Assembly: GCA_021292105.1 (NCBI GenBank) | Contig: CM037867.1 | Coordinates: forward strand, 41,976,843-42,040,842 | Reading direction: 5' to 3' | DNA from: Anadara kagoshimensis | Taxonomy: Eukaryota > Mollusca > Bivalvia > Arcoida > Arcidae | DNA length: 64,000 bases | In this document: positions 29,501 to 35,370 of the stretch, piece by piece | How the letters are laid out: each line of letters starts with the position of its first letter | How positions within the stretch are numbered: the first letter of the stretch is position 1 | Made by a program: the position numbers and the translations under genes | The notes under the pieces: generated by a model | What the model was told of the DNA's origin: nothing | The model's input: the letters and a program-made list of their open reading frames with translations, nothing else | Database searches by the model: none

Positions 29501-32073
29501 TCTTGGCGGCTCACTATATTCATGTTCTTCAACTAGATTGTAATTTGTTACAATTGTCAGTTTTATGACTAACCTGTTTCCATTGGTGTATTCTTTTTAC
29601 GTTCTATGTGCTTGCATCTTTCTATAAATTCCTCCTCTGGCAAGTTTTTTTTCAACACTAAAATTTAAAAAACAAATCAAAAAAGAAGCCCATATATATA
29701 ACATAAAGGTACAAATTTAAAAAACATGAACATTTTCTACAGCTAAACACAAAAAAGAACGCAACGTATTACAAAATAAGGAAAATAAGTTTGAAAAGGA
29801 TTCTAAAAATGTGATACACACGTAGCGGGTGTAGCTAGCTAAACAGGAGTTGCTTCCCCTTCCGGAACGACCGGTCACACTCTGATGGAAAGCGTTTAAC
29901 CTAATATACTTACAAACTTCATGTTGTTACACAATTGAAAGCCTTTTCAGACGGACCTTTTTATGACTATCATCATAATTTTAACATTTAAATAATTTCA
30001 TAAAACTCGTACATGTAGATGAAAGGATCCAAGTGGATGATTTACTACCTAATATTGAAAGTGCGCTGGAAATTTTTAAATAGGTTAAGCTTATGATGCC
30101 TTTATTATTAAAAAATTCAGACAAAAATTACCATCAAAATGTTTTTTTTTCCTGTTTTTCAATGTACCCTTCATAAAAATAGGCCAAGGAGTGGTGGAAC
30201 TTTCCGTATAAATTTAATTTTGCAAGTTACAAAGTTTTTAACCGCAAATTTGGATTGCAATTTGAACATGGACTAGTATGTTTACGTTTGATTATAATAT
30301 GACTAAAATAGTTTCTTTAATAAAACTGGTGTAGCTAGCTAAACAGAGGTGGTTACCCTTCTAGAGCTCCCGGTCTCACTTCCCTGGTGGAAGTTAACGT
30401 GTCTTACTTGACTTGTCCAAAGTTGTTACTTTGCTTCTGGATTGTGATTCGGACATGTTTTTGATTGAAAGCCCTGTTTTTGATAAAATAAATGATTTGG
30501 ACATAGACGGGTATGTTTGTGTTTGATTATTACATGACAATTTATACATATATATTTTATAAAATTACCTTCGTGAATTTCAAGATCAATCTTTTCTACT
30601 ACAAATTCATATTCATTGATGAACAGGATATTAAGAAATTTGTAAAACCAGTCATCTGCTCTCCTCGGTATTCTGTCTAACATGACTGACATTCCACTAC
30701 CAGGAGTGTGGTTTTTACATTCATTTTCAATTTTGTGCATGTCCTCTTTTACAATCAGATCTTTTTCATAGCAATGATCCATCAAATATTTTGGATCTAC
30801 TTCCGTTCCTAATAGATGTAAAAACTCCTTAAGTCTTCTTTGGTGACGTTTGTACTCATCATATCTGACTGAATTACTTTGCACACAAATGGATAACCTA
30901 TAAAAATATATAAAGTTGATGTCGTCGTTCACACTTAAGAATTGACTCTCATTTTAACTGGGTCATCGAATACAGATCAGATTTTAAAGCTAGCATTTTA
31001 TAAACCCCGATTATTTTTCAGTATCGCGTCATTCATGTCGACATACCTACAGAAATAAAAAAGTCTACAATCAGGGAAAAAATTTATCTCAACAACAGAA
31101 TTTCATGTCTTTATGTGGTCTTGTATAATATAGATTCCAATGCAGCTTGCTAAAATAATTGGTTGGGGAAATCCATTCTTGTATTATTCGTACGTGGTGT
31201 AAAATAAACTTACTCATTGGAAATTGAATCAGCTTTTTCAAACAGAATTTAACGCTATTGTAAATATTAAGGAATTAAACAAATCAATTCTTTAAACTGT
31301 TTAATAGACCACAATTTATTACAGCTAAAAATTCTTCAAAACGTTTATCAATCCCAGCTGCAGATGTTTATGTAACTAAAATACTAAAAATTCTTCTCAA
31401 AATCTTTGGGAAAATATAGGCAATTTTCAAAAGCCAATAAAACCAAAAATACGCAAAACAAACCAAAAGAAACAAACAAATAAAAAAATGACAAACCCAT
31501 TTGGGGACCACTGATATAAACATTGAGTTATTTGACAGGTACGAGATTTAATAAACTTATTCTTAAAATTCGTTATTGTAAATAACTAAAACGGTTTTCA
31601 ATTTGCAATACTAGCTAGACGGCTGTTCTGAAGTGTTCAGACAGAAAATGAGGAAATAGAGCTATTTTTAGATGTTTAAATGGGGGGGGGAGAAATAGAA
31701 GCACTAATTTTTTTAACAAAATCCATCTAAGGCAATACTTTGAACGATTAAGCATAGCGTAGTTTTTGCAGGAATTTAACAATATATTCTTAAAATGGCA
31801 ATTTTATGTTTTACTGCGGAAACAAACAAAAACAAATAAATAACAAATAAAATTTTAAACAAAATCTATATACAAAGTATGCTGAACATTGTTTTCTAAA
31901 GACAATTATAGTAACAATATTACTGGGTTTACCGGCTTTTGAAAGAGCATCCAGAAACTTTTCCCACATTCCAATGTTCTTCCTTTCTTCTTCCATAAGA
32001 AATGTCAACAGCTTTGATGTTGAATCTTGTGTACATTTGTTATGTTCTAAATTTTCTACTTCTTTCTTTATCT
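1441..32073 (-). CDS. RIG-I-like receptor (RLR) gene, partial; exons listed separately
   Basis: Cytoplasmic innate-immune sensor of viral-type RNA: CARD domains signal to an adaptor and a DECH-box helicase binds dsRNA. Ten exons are seen with GT-AG borders. From 30897 leftwards all phases agree: the linker exons are phase 1, and the helicase exons join 0, 2, 0, 1. The protein reads CARD-like domain, acidic/charged linker, then helicase motif I APTGSGKT, motif [10 protein letters not shown] and motif [12 protein letters not shown]. The motif II-III spacing and residues resemble vertebrate RIG-I/MDA5. The RNA-binding C-terminal domain and helicase domain 2 lie beyond the left edge; the start exon is not identified. 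One intron (1952-23397) holds a tandem Helentron. RIG-I versus MDA5 orthology cannot be decided here; a Dicer-type helicase is less likely because of the CARDs. Confidence 0.87.
1795..1951 (-). CDS. RLR exon: helicase motif III (LTAS)
   Basis: 157 nt, acceptor GATTATTAG, donor GTAAAC, phase 0 to 1. Begins [15 protein letters not shown], which follows LPRPQ of the DECH exon exactly as in the family pattern [14 protein letters not shown]. Then a helical segment [19 protein letters not shown], matching the post-motif III region of RIG-I/MDA5. Confidence 0.9.
1952..3790. other. RLR intron left of the Helentron: unclassified repetitive-looking DNA
   Basis: Somewhat GC-richer than the flanks between 1960 and 2780, with short open frames but no recognisable domain. 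It may be a remnant of an older element or the outer left part of the Helentron. Two kB-like decamers occur near 3489 and 3568. No gene is supported. Confidence 0.4.
3960..4860. repeat. Satellite-like tandem repeat, about 160-180 bp units
   Basis: About five diverged units. Each contains AAATCCTACATTCAAAATG, GTTGTAGCTATATAG, AAACTGCTAAC, CACATTTCTCAATTTG, TTAGCATGTGAGACAA and GCATGAAGTTTG in that order. Unit starts fall near 4119, 4278, 4589 and 4768, with one doubled partial unit between 4300 and 4590. Confidence 0.75.
4972..5297. repeat. Minisatellite, about 62-bp units with internal hairpin
   Basis: About five units with the shared words CATTCAGGGAATGGAA, GGTTGACACTGTCGCAC and ATCAGTG. 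CACTG...CAGTG in each unit can pair as a short hairpin. It lies just outside the last RPA-like exon. Helentron-type elements often carry short tandem arrays near an end, so this may mark the left end of the element. Confidence 0.7.
5710..5937 (-). CDS. RPA-like gene, exon 3 (single copy)
   Basis: Terminal exon of the Helentron RPA-like ssDNA-binding protein gene: acceptor TTTTTCCTGACAG, phase 0, 75 codons plus TAA. Encodes an OB-fold-like segment ([20 protein letters not shown] ... [17 protein letters not shown] ... [11 protein letters not shown]). It lies outside the duplicated block, so both copies of exons 1-2 would have to share it. Role inferred from element context. Confidence 0.6.
   Translation of the reverse strand, partial: KIQMPEENICIRISDIYQDGETTVLLAENQKEYTFASYEGDIDRLLDQEVHLTVRGGTVLELKQETETSISRSSE
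6712..6860. repeat. MITE-1-like sequence nested in Helentron copy A
   Basis: Words CCCAAGGGAAC, GTCCTTTATAAACCTGAAC, GCGAAATTTCTCTGGCC and AAAGGAGGTGGTC follow the order seen in the MITE-1 copies at 23619 and 40452. Its counterpart is 12618-12755 in copy B, so it inserted before the duplication. Confidence 0.55.
7060..7275 (-). CDS. RPA-like gene, exon 2, copy A
   Basis: 216 nt, phase 0-0, acceptor TTTTCTATTGCAG, donor GTATGA. OB-fold pattern: [38 protein letters not shown]. Reads openly and joins in frame to exon 3 at 5937. Nearly identical to 12960-13175. Confidence 0.6.
7901..8340 (-). pseudogene. RPA-like gene, exon 1, copy A (frameshifted)
   Basis: Copy of 13800-14240 but one base shorter: GACTCAGCTCTGG here against GACTCAGCATCTGG in copy B, near 8015. 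The frame shifts after SPVETVP and ends early. The start ATG at 8340 and donor GTAAGT at 7899-7900 are kept. The lesion is private to copy A. Confidence 0.7.
8589..12515 (-). pseudogene. Helentron Rep-helicase-endonuclease, copy A (5'-truncated and broken)
   Basis: Homologous to 14472-18418. Rep part near 12050-12433 keeps the HUH motif PHLHVLLW. Breaks: 13-base deletion at about 12080, frameshift near 11793 (shared with copy B), stop TAA near 11392 (copy A only), in-frame TAG at 10152-10154 (shared), 5-base insertion near 9963 and further shifts at 9700 and 9310. Helicase motif I reads GAGVGKS and motif II FIDEISM. The endonuclease frame 8589-9308 is open with HNTRS, SETR, GDFN and SDH residues. 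It lacks the N-terminal peptidase region because the duplicated unit begins inside the Helitron N-terminal domain. Confidence 0.85.
12618..12755. repeat. MITE-1-like sequence nested in Helentron copy B
   Basis: Counterpart of 6712-6860, carried along by the tandem duplication. Lies 3' of RPA exon 2 and 100 bases right of the copy junction. Confidence 0.55.
12960..13175 (-). CDS. RPA-like gene, exon 2, copy B
   Basis: 72 codons, phase 0-0, intact. Follows copy B exon 1 in frame (GQVVQ then [12 protein letters not shown]). There is no exon 3 between this exon and the left junction at 12518; the next downstream sequence is copy A of the Rep gene. Confidence 0.6.
13800..14240 (-). CDS. RPA-like gene, exon 1, copy B
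   Basis: 147 codons from ATG (14240) to donor GTAAGT. Encodes [18 protein letters not shown], then an RPA1-type OB-fold pattern ([16 protein letters not shown] ... [19 protein letters not shown] ... [13 protein letters not shown]). Such ssDNA-binding proteins accompany many Helitrons and are thought to protect single-strand intermediates. Reading frame is open. It starts about 230 bases downstream of the endonuclease stop on the same strand. Confidence 0.65.
14472..16028 (-). pseudogene. Helicase C-terminus plus EEP endonuclease, copy B
   Basis: 518-residue open segment in the same frame as the upstream helicase part, after one TAG. Residues 1-13 carry [11 protein letters not shown] (motif IV area); later [14 protein letters not shown] and YAGLSRVQ (motifs V and VI). 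The endonuclease keeps all EEP landmarks: HNTRSL (Asn), SETRL (Glu), MGDFNYN (Asp, Asn), IDHIYTN and SDHKP (His). This fusion defines the element as a Helentron. The matching copy A region is broken into several frames. Confidence 0.88.
16038..17072 (-). pseudogene. PIF1-type helicase, N-terminal part, copy B
   Basis: 344-residue open segment. Walker A GAGVGKS at residues 189-195, [19 protein letters not shown] at 226-244, Walker B FIDEIS at 276-281 and GDLFQLKPV at 314-322. It ends at an in-frame TAG (16038-16040) only four codons before the next open segment, [13 protein letters not shown], which continues the same frame. Confidence 0.85.
17179..18334 (-). pseudogene. Helitron Rep (HUH, two-Tyr) domain, copy B
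   Basis: Begins [14 protein letters not shown], a Helitron Rep signature. HUH motif HVLLW sits after a 2-base deletion. The catalytic two-tyrosine motif is intact as [18 protein letters not shown] near 17625. A one-base loss between VMLKSWE and [12 protein letters not shown] near 17683 is shared with copy A. In active elements Rep nicks and joins DNA. Confidence 0.8.
18404..18690 (-). pseudogene. Helitron N-terminal domain fragment
   Basis: Frame 1 reads [20 protein letters not shown] and then GYQVLR; a shifted frame continues [10 protein letters not shown], the usual Helitron pattern YQVLRxIRGSPxYWE. Immediately after this, copy B enters the duplicated block. Frameshifted between the two parts near 18497. 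Confidence 0.6.
19503..20102 (-). pseudogene. Helentron N-terminal cysteine-peptidase-like domain
   Basis: 199-residue open frame. Conserved-looking Cys box [12 protein letters not shown] (Cys28) and His box FDSHARD (Asp153, His155) fit papain-like deubiquitinase/OTU or C76-type peptidases, which are known as accessory domains of Helentron and other large transposon proteins. Gly before the Cys box and the Cys-His spacing of about 127 residues are consistent. Which peptidase family cannot be settled by eye. It continues after a frame break into 19201-19563. Present once only; copy A has none. Confidence 0.5.
20459..20575. repeat. Short tandem array, about 27-31-bp units
   Basis: Four units containing AAGATTTC and CTCCAAGCATTTCTC. 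It lies 5' of the Helentron start codon and may belong to the element's 5' region. Confidence 0.65.
20690..22070. promoter_or_regulatory. CpG-richer segment right of the Helentron; possible promoter, unproven
   Basis: Contains many CG dinucleotides compared with flanks, a perfect palindrome ATCACGTGAT (about 21105), CCAAT and TTGCGCATGC. Its position upstream of the minus-strand Helentron gene would suit a promoter, but no transcription start can be shown. No coding region was recognised in it. Confidence 0.25.
22483..22760 (+). repeat. R1 dispersed repeat
   Basis: Near-complete copy from CAAGGCCCTCAAAAAGTG through GGTGCTTACCCTTCCGG to CAGTATGTTTGTTTTG. In the RLR intron, antisense to the gene. 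Confidence 0.85.
23398..23590 (-). CDS. RLR exon: helicase motifs Ib and II (DECH)
   Basis: 193 nt, phase 2 to 0. Encodes [16 protein letters not shown] (motif Ib/Ic, as in 'ILTPQILVNNL') and [20 protein letters not shown], the DECH Walker B box, ending LPRPQ before donor GTAAGA. The downstream part of this helicase lies more than 21 kb further left, beyond the Helentron insertion. Confidence 0.92.
23619..23804. mobile_element. MITE-1, about 185 bp with terminal inverted repeats
   Basis: Starts ACAGTCAAAC and ends with GACAGGTTGGACTGT, which are inverted relatives. Interior repeats of GGCCTTTATG and AGATAGTCCTTATG. A second copy in opposite orientation is at 40452-40640. Located about 30 bases from the DECH exon acceptor. 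Confidence 0.75.
24145..24310. repeat. Tandem repeat, about 60-bp units
   Basis: Three units of AATTTAATATATAAAAATAT, then ATATCTTAA, TTTATGGAAACG and CATATAAT. Purely AT-rich, intronic. Confidence 0.8.
24515..24715 (+). repeat. R1 dispersed repeat, diverged
   Basis: Landmarks GGCGGGTGTAGCTAGCTAAA, AAAGCACCCGATC and GGACATGGATTGGTATGTTT present in order; antisense to the RLR. Confidence 0.75.
24905..25080 (-). CDS. RLR exon: helicase motif Ia region
   Basis: 176 nt, acceptor TTTGTTTCAG, donor GTAAGA, phase 0 to 2. Encodes [15 protein letters not shown]...[14 protein letters not shown], the motif Ia segment (FLVxxxxLxxQQ...VxxxxG) of RLR helicases. Confidence 0.88.
25560..25865. other. CpG-rich intronic segment, no gene recognised
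   Basis: Unusually many CG dinucleotides for this AT-rich intron. An 84-codon open frame on the minus strand shows no recognisable domain and no fitting splice sites. Confidence 0.35.
26271..26389 (-). CDS. RLR exon: helicase motifs Q and I
   Basis: 119 nt. Encodes [17 protein letters not shown], the Q-motif region (LRxYQxEL), followed by Walker [16 protein letters not shown]. Acceptor TTTAATTTAG, donor GTAAAG; phase 1 to 0. The AP-T-G-S-GKT signature and upstream RDYQ are diagnostic of RLR/Dicer-family SF2 helicases. Confidence 0.92.
27360..27525 (-). repeat. Dispersed repeat R2
   Basis: Its reverse complement (ATTATACCAGTTTTAATTTT, ACAGCACTAGACGGTC, ATACAATTCTTCAT, AGATGTTGAAAA) matches 46138-46275 in the same order. 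An open frame crosses it with an acceptor-like site, but RLR exon phases join without it. Confidence 0.7.
27552..27665 (-). CDS. RLR linker exon, acidic
   Basis: 114 nt, phase 1-1. Encodes an acidic linker ([17 protein letters not shown]) and then [13 protein letters not shown]. Its phase-1 end joins directly to the motif I exon (G plus AA gives Glu), so no further exon is needed between 26389 and 27552. Confidence 0.7.
27788..28605 (+). repeat. Tandem duplication of a 405-bp unit containing R1
   Basis: Units about 27788-28195 and 28197-28605. Both begin near TCTCAGATCGCTG, pass CAGCATTGGTTACTAGGA and CAAGGCCCTCAAA, and end with an R1 copy (GGCGGGTGTAGC or GACGGGTGTAGA, GATTCGGACATGGATTAG). 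They have diverged, so this is not an assembly repeat. The right unit ends next to the RLR linker exon at 28618. Confidence 0.85.
28618..28695 (-). CDS. RLR linker exon
   Basis: 78 nt, phase 1-1, donor GTGAGT. Encodes a Ser/Arg/Lys-rich linker ([15 protein letters not shown]). It sits directly right of a 405-bp tandem duplication whose second copy ends about 13 bases from this exon's donor side. Confidence 0.65.
   Translation of the reverse strand: MRIPVKKYKVIKEEEQCQRINTIVE
28965..29190 (+). repeat. R1 dispersed repeat
   Basis: GATGTAGCTAGCTAAACAGA, CCTTCCTGTGCACCCAGC and TTTGGACATGAACTTGTGTG; antisense to the RLR. Confidence 0.8.
29574..29657 (-). CDS. RLR linker exon
   Basis: 84 nt, phase 1-1, donor GTTAGT. 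Encodes a charged linker ([19 protein letters not shown]) between the CARD exon and the helicase. No domain recognised. Its place is fixed by phase and by in-frame joining on both sides. Confidence 0.7.
29810..29905 (+). repeat. R1 fragment (left part)
   Basis: ACACACGTAGCGGGTGTAGC, TAGCTAAACAGGAG and CCCCTTCCGGAACGACC. A continuation with the right-hand landmarks lies at about 30185-30290, so the copy may be split by an insertion of roughly 280 bases. Confidence 0.7.
30185..30295 (+). repeat. R1 fragment (right part)
   Basis: GTGGTGGAACTTTCCG, ACAAAGTTTTTAACCG and GAACATGGACTAGTATGTTT; probably completes the fragment at 29810. Confidence 0.6.
30325..30520 (+). repeat. R1 dispersed repeat
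   Basis: GGTGTAGCTAGCTAAACAGA, TTCCCTGGTGGAAGTTAACG and GATTCGGACATG, then an internal insertion before the end. It abuts the CARD exon donor at 30568. Confidence 0.8.
30569..30897 (-). CDS. RLR exon: CARD/death-fold domain
   Basis: A 329-nt exon with acceptor AG and donor GTAATT. About 109 residues, helical and charged, running from a first helix ([11 protein letters not shown]) through a PKYLMDHC segment and KEDMHKIE to a last WFYKFLNIL helix. The layout matches a complete CARD. Ends phase 1 and joins in frame to 29657. CARD assignment is by pattern only. Confidence 0.7.
31933..32073 (-). CDS. RLR exon: C-terminal half of a CARD-like domain
   Basis: Acceptor after TTTCCATTTCAG and donor GTAAAC. 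Encodes about 46 residues with the pattern [10 protein letters not shown]...[12 protein letters not shown], which fits helices 4-5 of RLR CARDs (KLLDxL...W..FLDALRE.G). It ends in phase 1, whereas the next recognised exon (30897) needs a phase-2 partner. A small exon between them is probably missed, or the two are not directly joined. The first half of this CARD was not located upstream. Confidence 0.65.
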
Positions 32074-32569
32074 CTGAAATGGAAAGAAAATTGGATACAA
32101 AAAGGCCAATACGATCAATTTCTAAAAGATAGTGATTTGGTTTTTTTTTTGTTTTACAGTACACACTGTTAAAAGTTTAACTTTCATCTAACGAAAAGGC
32201 GTCGAAGCTTGGCTCTCGAGTGTCCGAGATATGGATAGCTAGTGATCATAAGGATGTCCAGGAATAGATAGCAGCTGCCAAAAAGCTAACAAAAGGACAA
32301 CAATGACCTGCCAATTCAGAATTAATTCGATAGAATGGTGTTACAGTTTCAAAATGCATCTACTGTAAATGTTAAAAAGCAATATATGTCGCTTTGTTCA
32401 TCGTCCGCCATTGTGACAGCGAATTATGAAAATGTTCATAAAAACAAATTTACGTGTGTTCTATATAGTCAACCTTTCTTAACTAGGGCATAACTAAAAA
32501 CCAAACCGTTATTTGAATTATCTACTAGCATAGTGTAGTTTTGTAAATGAATTGAATGGGGTTTTACCT

Positions 32570-32660
32570 ACCATTCAAGGATATTTCTCTTTTATCGAAA
32601 TATCACCAGCTATAGGTGAATTGACAAAAATTCTGACCTTTGTAGCGCGTTCAAAGCAAT
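32570..32660 (-). repeat. SINE-A 3' fragment
   Basis: Reverse-oriented SINE-A tail words: GGTTTTAC, ATATTTCTCTTTTATCGAAA, TATAGGTGAATTGACA. Matches the 3' part of copies at 35041 and 39852. Confidence 0.5.
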
Positions 32661-32662
32661 GT

Positions 32663-32750
32663 TCAGGGAAGGTTCTTCATAATGTCACACCTGCCATGCC
32701 ATGAGGCAGGGAAGGTTCTTCATAATGTCACATCTGCCATGCCATGAGGC
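32663..32750. repeat. 43-bp tandem duplication
   Basis: CAGGGAAGGTTCTTCATAAT followed by GTCACAYCTGCCATGCCATG occurs twice in direct succession, with one substitution. Confidence 0.85.
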
Positions 32751-32782
32751 ATAGATTTTTAGGTCTCTTATAGGTAAATAAA

Positions 32783-32865
32783 ATTACCCTGGATATGTTT
32801 GACATCCCATAGTTCCTTTCATTCCCAGTTTTGAATTCAAACATGGCGGATGTAGCTAGCTCAAA
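32783..32865 (+). repeat. R1 fragment
   Basis: GGATATGTTTGACATCCCAT, AGTTCCTTTCATTCCCAG and GGCGGATGTAGCTAGC; only the left half remains. Confidence 0.65.
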
Positions 32866-33000
32866 CGGTAATCAAAGTTGAAAATGTCAGTTCAAAATGT
32901 AAACATACAAATAGATCAGCTAGTTCATTTTAGAATGCAACATTGTTAAAATGTATATAACTAAAAGGTCCGGGAGAATTATAACTTATAATGTCATATA

Positions 33001-33025
33001 TTGATTGATTGATTGATTTGATTGA

Positions 33026-33067
<42 letters not shown>
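33001..33067. repeat. (TTGA/ATTG)n microsatellite at a SINE tail
   Basis: About 17 tetranucleotide units directly left of a reverse SINE-A copy. The plus-oriented copy at 38853 ends in CAATCAATCATTCAAT, so the array is the expanded 3' tail. Confidence 0.9.
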
Positions 33068-33068
<1 letters not shown>

Positions 33069-33440
33069 CAAATGGGTTTTACGTTAATGCCTAGAATATT
33101 CATTTATAGTGAGACGTCACCAGATATTTGTGGAGTAGAAGTAATTTTTACCTTTGTGTTACACACAGGGCTATGTGCAGGACCCCGTGTCTTTCATTTC
33201 TAAATGGCTAATGCGTATACGTCTTAGTCAAGAATATTTCGCTTATATCGAGCCATCATCAGCTTTAGTTGAAGTTACCATAAGAAATTTTAACCTTTGC
33301 GTGTGTCACCCGAAAATCTTTGTGGCTTACATTTCTAAATGCCAAGTGCTTTACGAAAGAATATTCACTACCTTTTTAGTCTTGGTCAGAACCCGACCAG
33401 GATTCAAGACTACGACCTTCCACAGCGGAGCGAGCACTCA
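33062..33440 (-). mobile_element. SINE-A copy (tRNA-derived), reverse orientation
   Basis: Reverse complement shows GAGTGCTCGCTCCGC, GGAAGGTCGTAGTCTTGAAT, GTCGGGTTCTGACCAAGAC and CTTTCGTAAAGCACTTGGCA, matching the tRNA-like head and body of SINE-A. Seems to carry two partial 3' ends (33062-33150 and 33200-33270), so it may be a compound insertion. It has a long open frame that is not a gene. Confidence 0.75.
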
Positions 33441-33753
33441 AATCAATGTAAAAGTTTTACTTGTTATGCTATTGAAATTAACTATGAGCCAGTGGTCTAA
33501 AGCGCTTGTAGATTACGACGTTTCTCATAGCTTAGATAAATAGACTTATTCGGATAGATCACTTGTCGACGGTTGACGGTTGATCTCCGGTTTCCTCCAC
33601 CAACCAAGGGACTGAAAGCCTCGATATGAATGAAAGAATCTTTACTTGGGTGTGAAACGTCATTCTTCTCCACTTTTGTTGTATCGTTTGACAGAACTCG
33701 TAAGTTTCTTCAGGTTCTACTGTTTCCTCATCCTGCATTAACCGCCTTTGTAG

Positions 33754-33975
33754 CTGTCTGGATAGCTCAGTGGTAGAGCACCCGCCTATAGTGCGGGAAG
33801 TTCTGGGTTCGATCCCCCTGTCCGACTCTGCATTTTTTTCTCACACTTACCATATGGATTGAGTGTGGGAGAGGATGATAGATGTCTCCGGAAGGATTCT
33901 TGATTCATTGGTTACATTTGGGGGTTCGTCCTACCCTGGGAGGTGGCCGACCAATAGATTCGTTCCCGGGTGGAA
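33754..33975 (+). mobile_element. SINE-B copy with tRNA-like head
   Basis: Head 33757-33828 folds roughly as a tRNA: A box TAGCTCAGTGG, anticodon stem CCCGC/GCGGG with a 7-base loop, B box GGTTCGATCCC. The imperfect acceptor stem and the shared downstream body (CTACCCTGGGAGGTGGCCGA, compare 61848-62035) point to a SINE and not a working tRNA gene. Confidence 0.7.
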
Positions 33976-34035
33976 CCTGTTAGTTTCAATTTAAAAGAGT
34001 TGAGTCAAAAATAGGAAGGAAGGAATGAAGGAATG

Positions 34036-34095
34036 TAGCGGTCTGGATAACTGGCCCGACCCTGCATTTTTTCCCTTTCCTGTTACATTATTTCA
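34036..34095 (+). repeat. SINE-B fragment
   Basis: GCGGTCTGGATAACTGGCCC then GACCCTGCATTTTTT repeats the start and post-head part of SINE-B with the middle of the tRNA-like head missing. Confidence 0.45.
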
Positions 34096-34568
34096 CTTTA
34101 CTCTTACTTCGCCCGTTTTGAGCATTATCTTACCATCAGGTATCTCTGCCATTATCCGTACTATCTCAATAGCTCTAACTTTTTCCAATATAAGGTGTTT
34201 CCACTTTCTAAATAATGACATATTACTTCGAGTCCTTCCGACATTCTTCTCCGCCATTTTCTTGTATATATGTATACAGGGTGATTAAATTGGACAAATG
34301 ACGTAATTCATTTAAATGTGCTATTTAAATGGGGATTTCCAATTTATTCCGTTTACAGAAAATCGCATGTAGATTGACATAAAGTGCACTCTGTATAGAG
34401 TAGATTCACCCAGATAATAAACTTTAAATTTAAAGTGTTTTATAATGTTCTATTTATAGAATTTTAAAGGGTATAGACCAATAACAAAATACAATATTTA
34501 CCTTGAAAGAGTTACCTATACACGTAGTTCGTTTGAAATATTTTTCACACATGTAGTCCACGTGTGTA

Positions 34569-34599
<31 letters not shown>
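34569..34599. repeat. Microsatellites (TG)n and (AG)n
   Basis: (TG) run at 34569-34580 followed directly by (AG) to 34599. Confidence 0.95.
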
Positions 34600-34624
34600 A
34601 GTTGAGAGACTGAGCTTCTTCATA

Positions 34625-34626
<2 letters not shown>

Positions 34627-34663
<37 letters not shown>
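34627..34663. repeat. Microsatellite (GT)n
   Basis: About 18 uninterrupted GT units. Confidence 0.97.
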
Positions 34664-34664
<1 letters not shown>

Positions 34665-34689
34665 TCTTCTCCATATATTTTATTTTTAA

Positions 34690-34896
34690 CAGGGCAGTTT
34701 CTTTTAAAATGATATAGAATCTGTATTCAATTGTTAAAAATTCTATTTCTGATGTTAATGGTATTCGATTTAATTCTGCATTACGTGCGTTGTTACAGGA
34801 TTTAGAATGTACACCCAGTATTGCTTTAAGAAATTCCGTATGAATATGATCGTGTGGTTCAGATTCTTCAAAGTTACCCCCATATTTCAATGCATT
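34690..34896 (-). pseudogene. LINE reverse-transcriptase C-terminal fragment
   Basis: Open stretch reading FLKAILGVHSKSCNNARNAE and LNRIPLTSEIEF. This resembles the C-terminal part of non-LTR retrotransposon ORF2 proteins in molluscs (F.K.ILGV...N.A...ELGR.PL.I). Only this piece is present, on the minus strand, followed by dinucleotide repeats. Family not assigned. Confidence 0.5.
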
Positions 34897-35040
34897 GTAC
34901 CTGATGAAAGTTTGACACTAAGTTAGCCAATAGACAGTTCATGTCGGTCTCTCTTTATAGCTTTATCTCAACACTAGATAAAGGCTGTAAACCCGAAATA
35001 TCTGACTGTGAGCTAGTTTTATATTGGATTTTCCCCTCGG

Positions 35041-35370
35041 ACTGCGGTAGCTCAGTTGGTAGAGTGCTCGCTCCGTAAGTGGAAGGTCGTGGGTTCGATC
35101 CCCGGCCGGGTCTGACCCAAGACTTGAAAGTGGGTAGTGACTGTTCTTTCGCCAAGCACTCGGCATTACGAAATGAAAGTCACGGTTCTTTCGGTTGGGA
35201 ACTTAAAATAAACGAGGTCCCGTGTCACGGTGGGCTTGGCACGCTAAAGAACCTTGCTGTATAATGCCATCAGCGCAACGCACAGGCAAAATTTCTGCAC
35301 CTTCGCCTATAGCTGGCGACGTCTCGGTATATGTGAAATATTTTTGACTGGGACGTTAAACACCATTACT
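35041..35370 (+). mobile_element. SINE-A copy
   Basis: tRNA-like head with A box TAGCTCAGTTGG and B box GGTTCGATCCC, body words CCGGGTCTGACCCAAGAC, CTTTCGCCAAGCACTCGGCA and GAAAGTCACGGTTCTTTCGG, and 3' end CTGGCGACGTCTCGGTATAT ... GACTGGGACGTTAAAC. Very similar to 41222-41560. Apparent long frames across it are not genes. Confidence 0.88.

Noticed and set aside
33154-33543. 129-codon open frame on the plus strand
   Set aside because: It lies within a reverse SINE-A copy; no protein similarity recognised.
33757-33828. Possible functional tRNA gene
   Set aside because: A and B boxes are good but the acceptor and T stems are imperfect, and the flank recurs at 61848 as a SINE body.
34504-34896. 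Possible 5' exon of the RLR
   Set aside because: The residues fit a LINE reverse-transcriptase C-terminus better and the frame runs through dinucleotide repeats.
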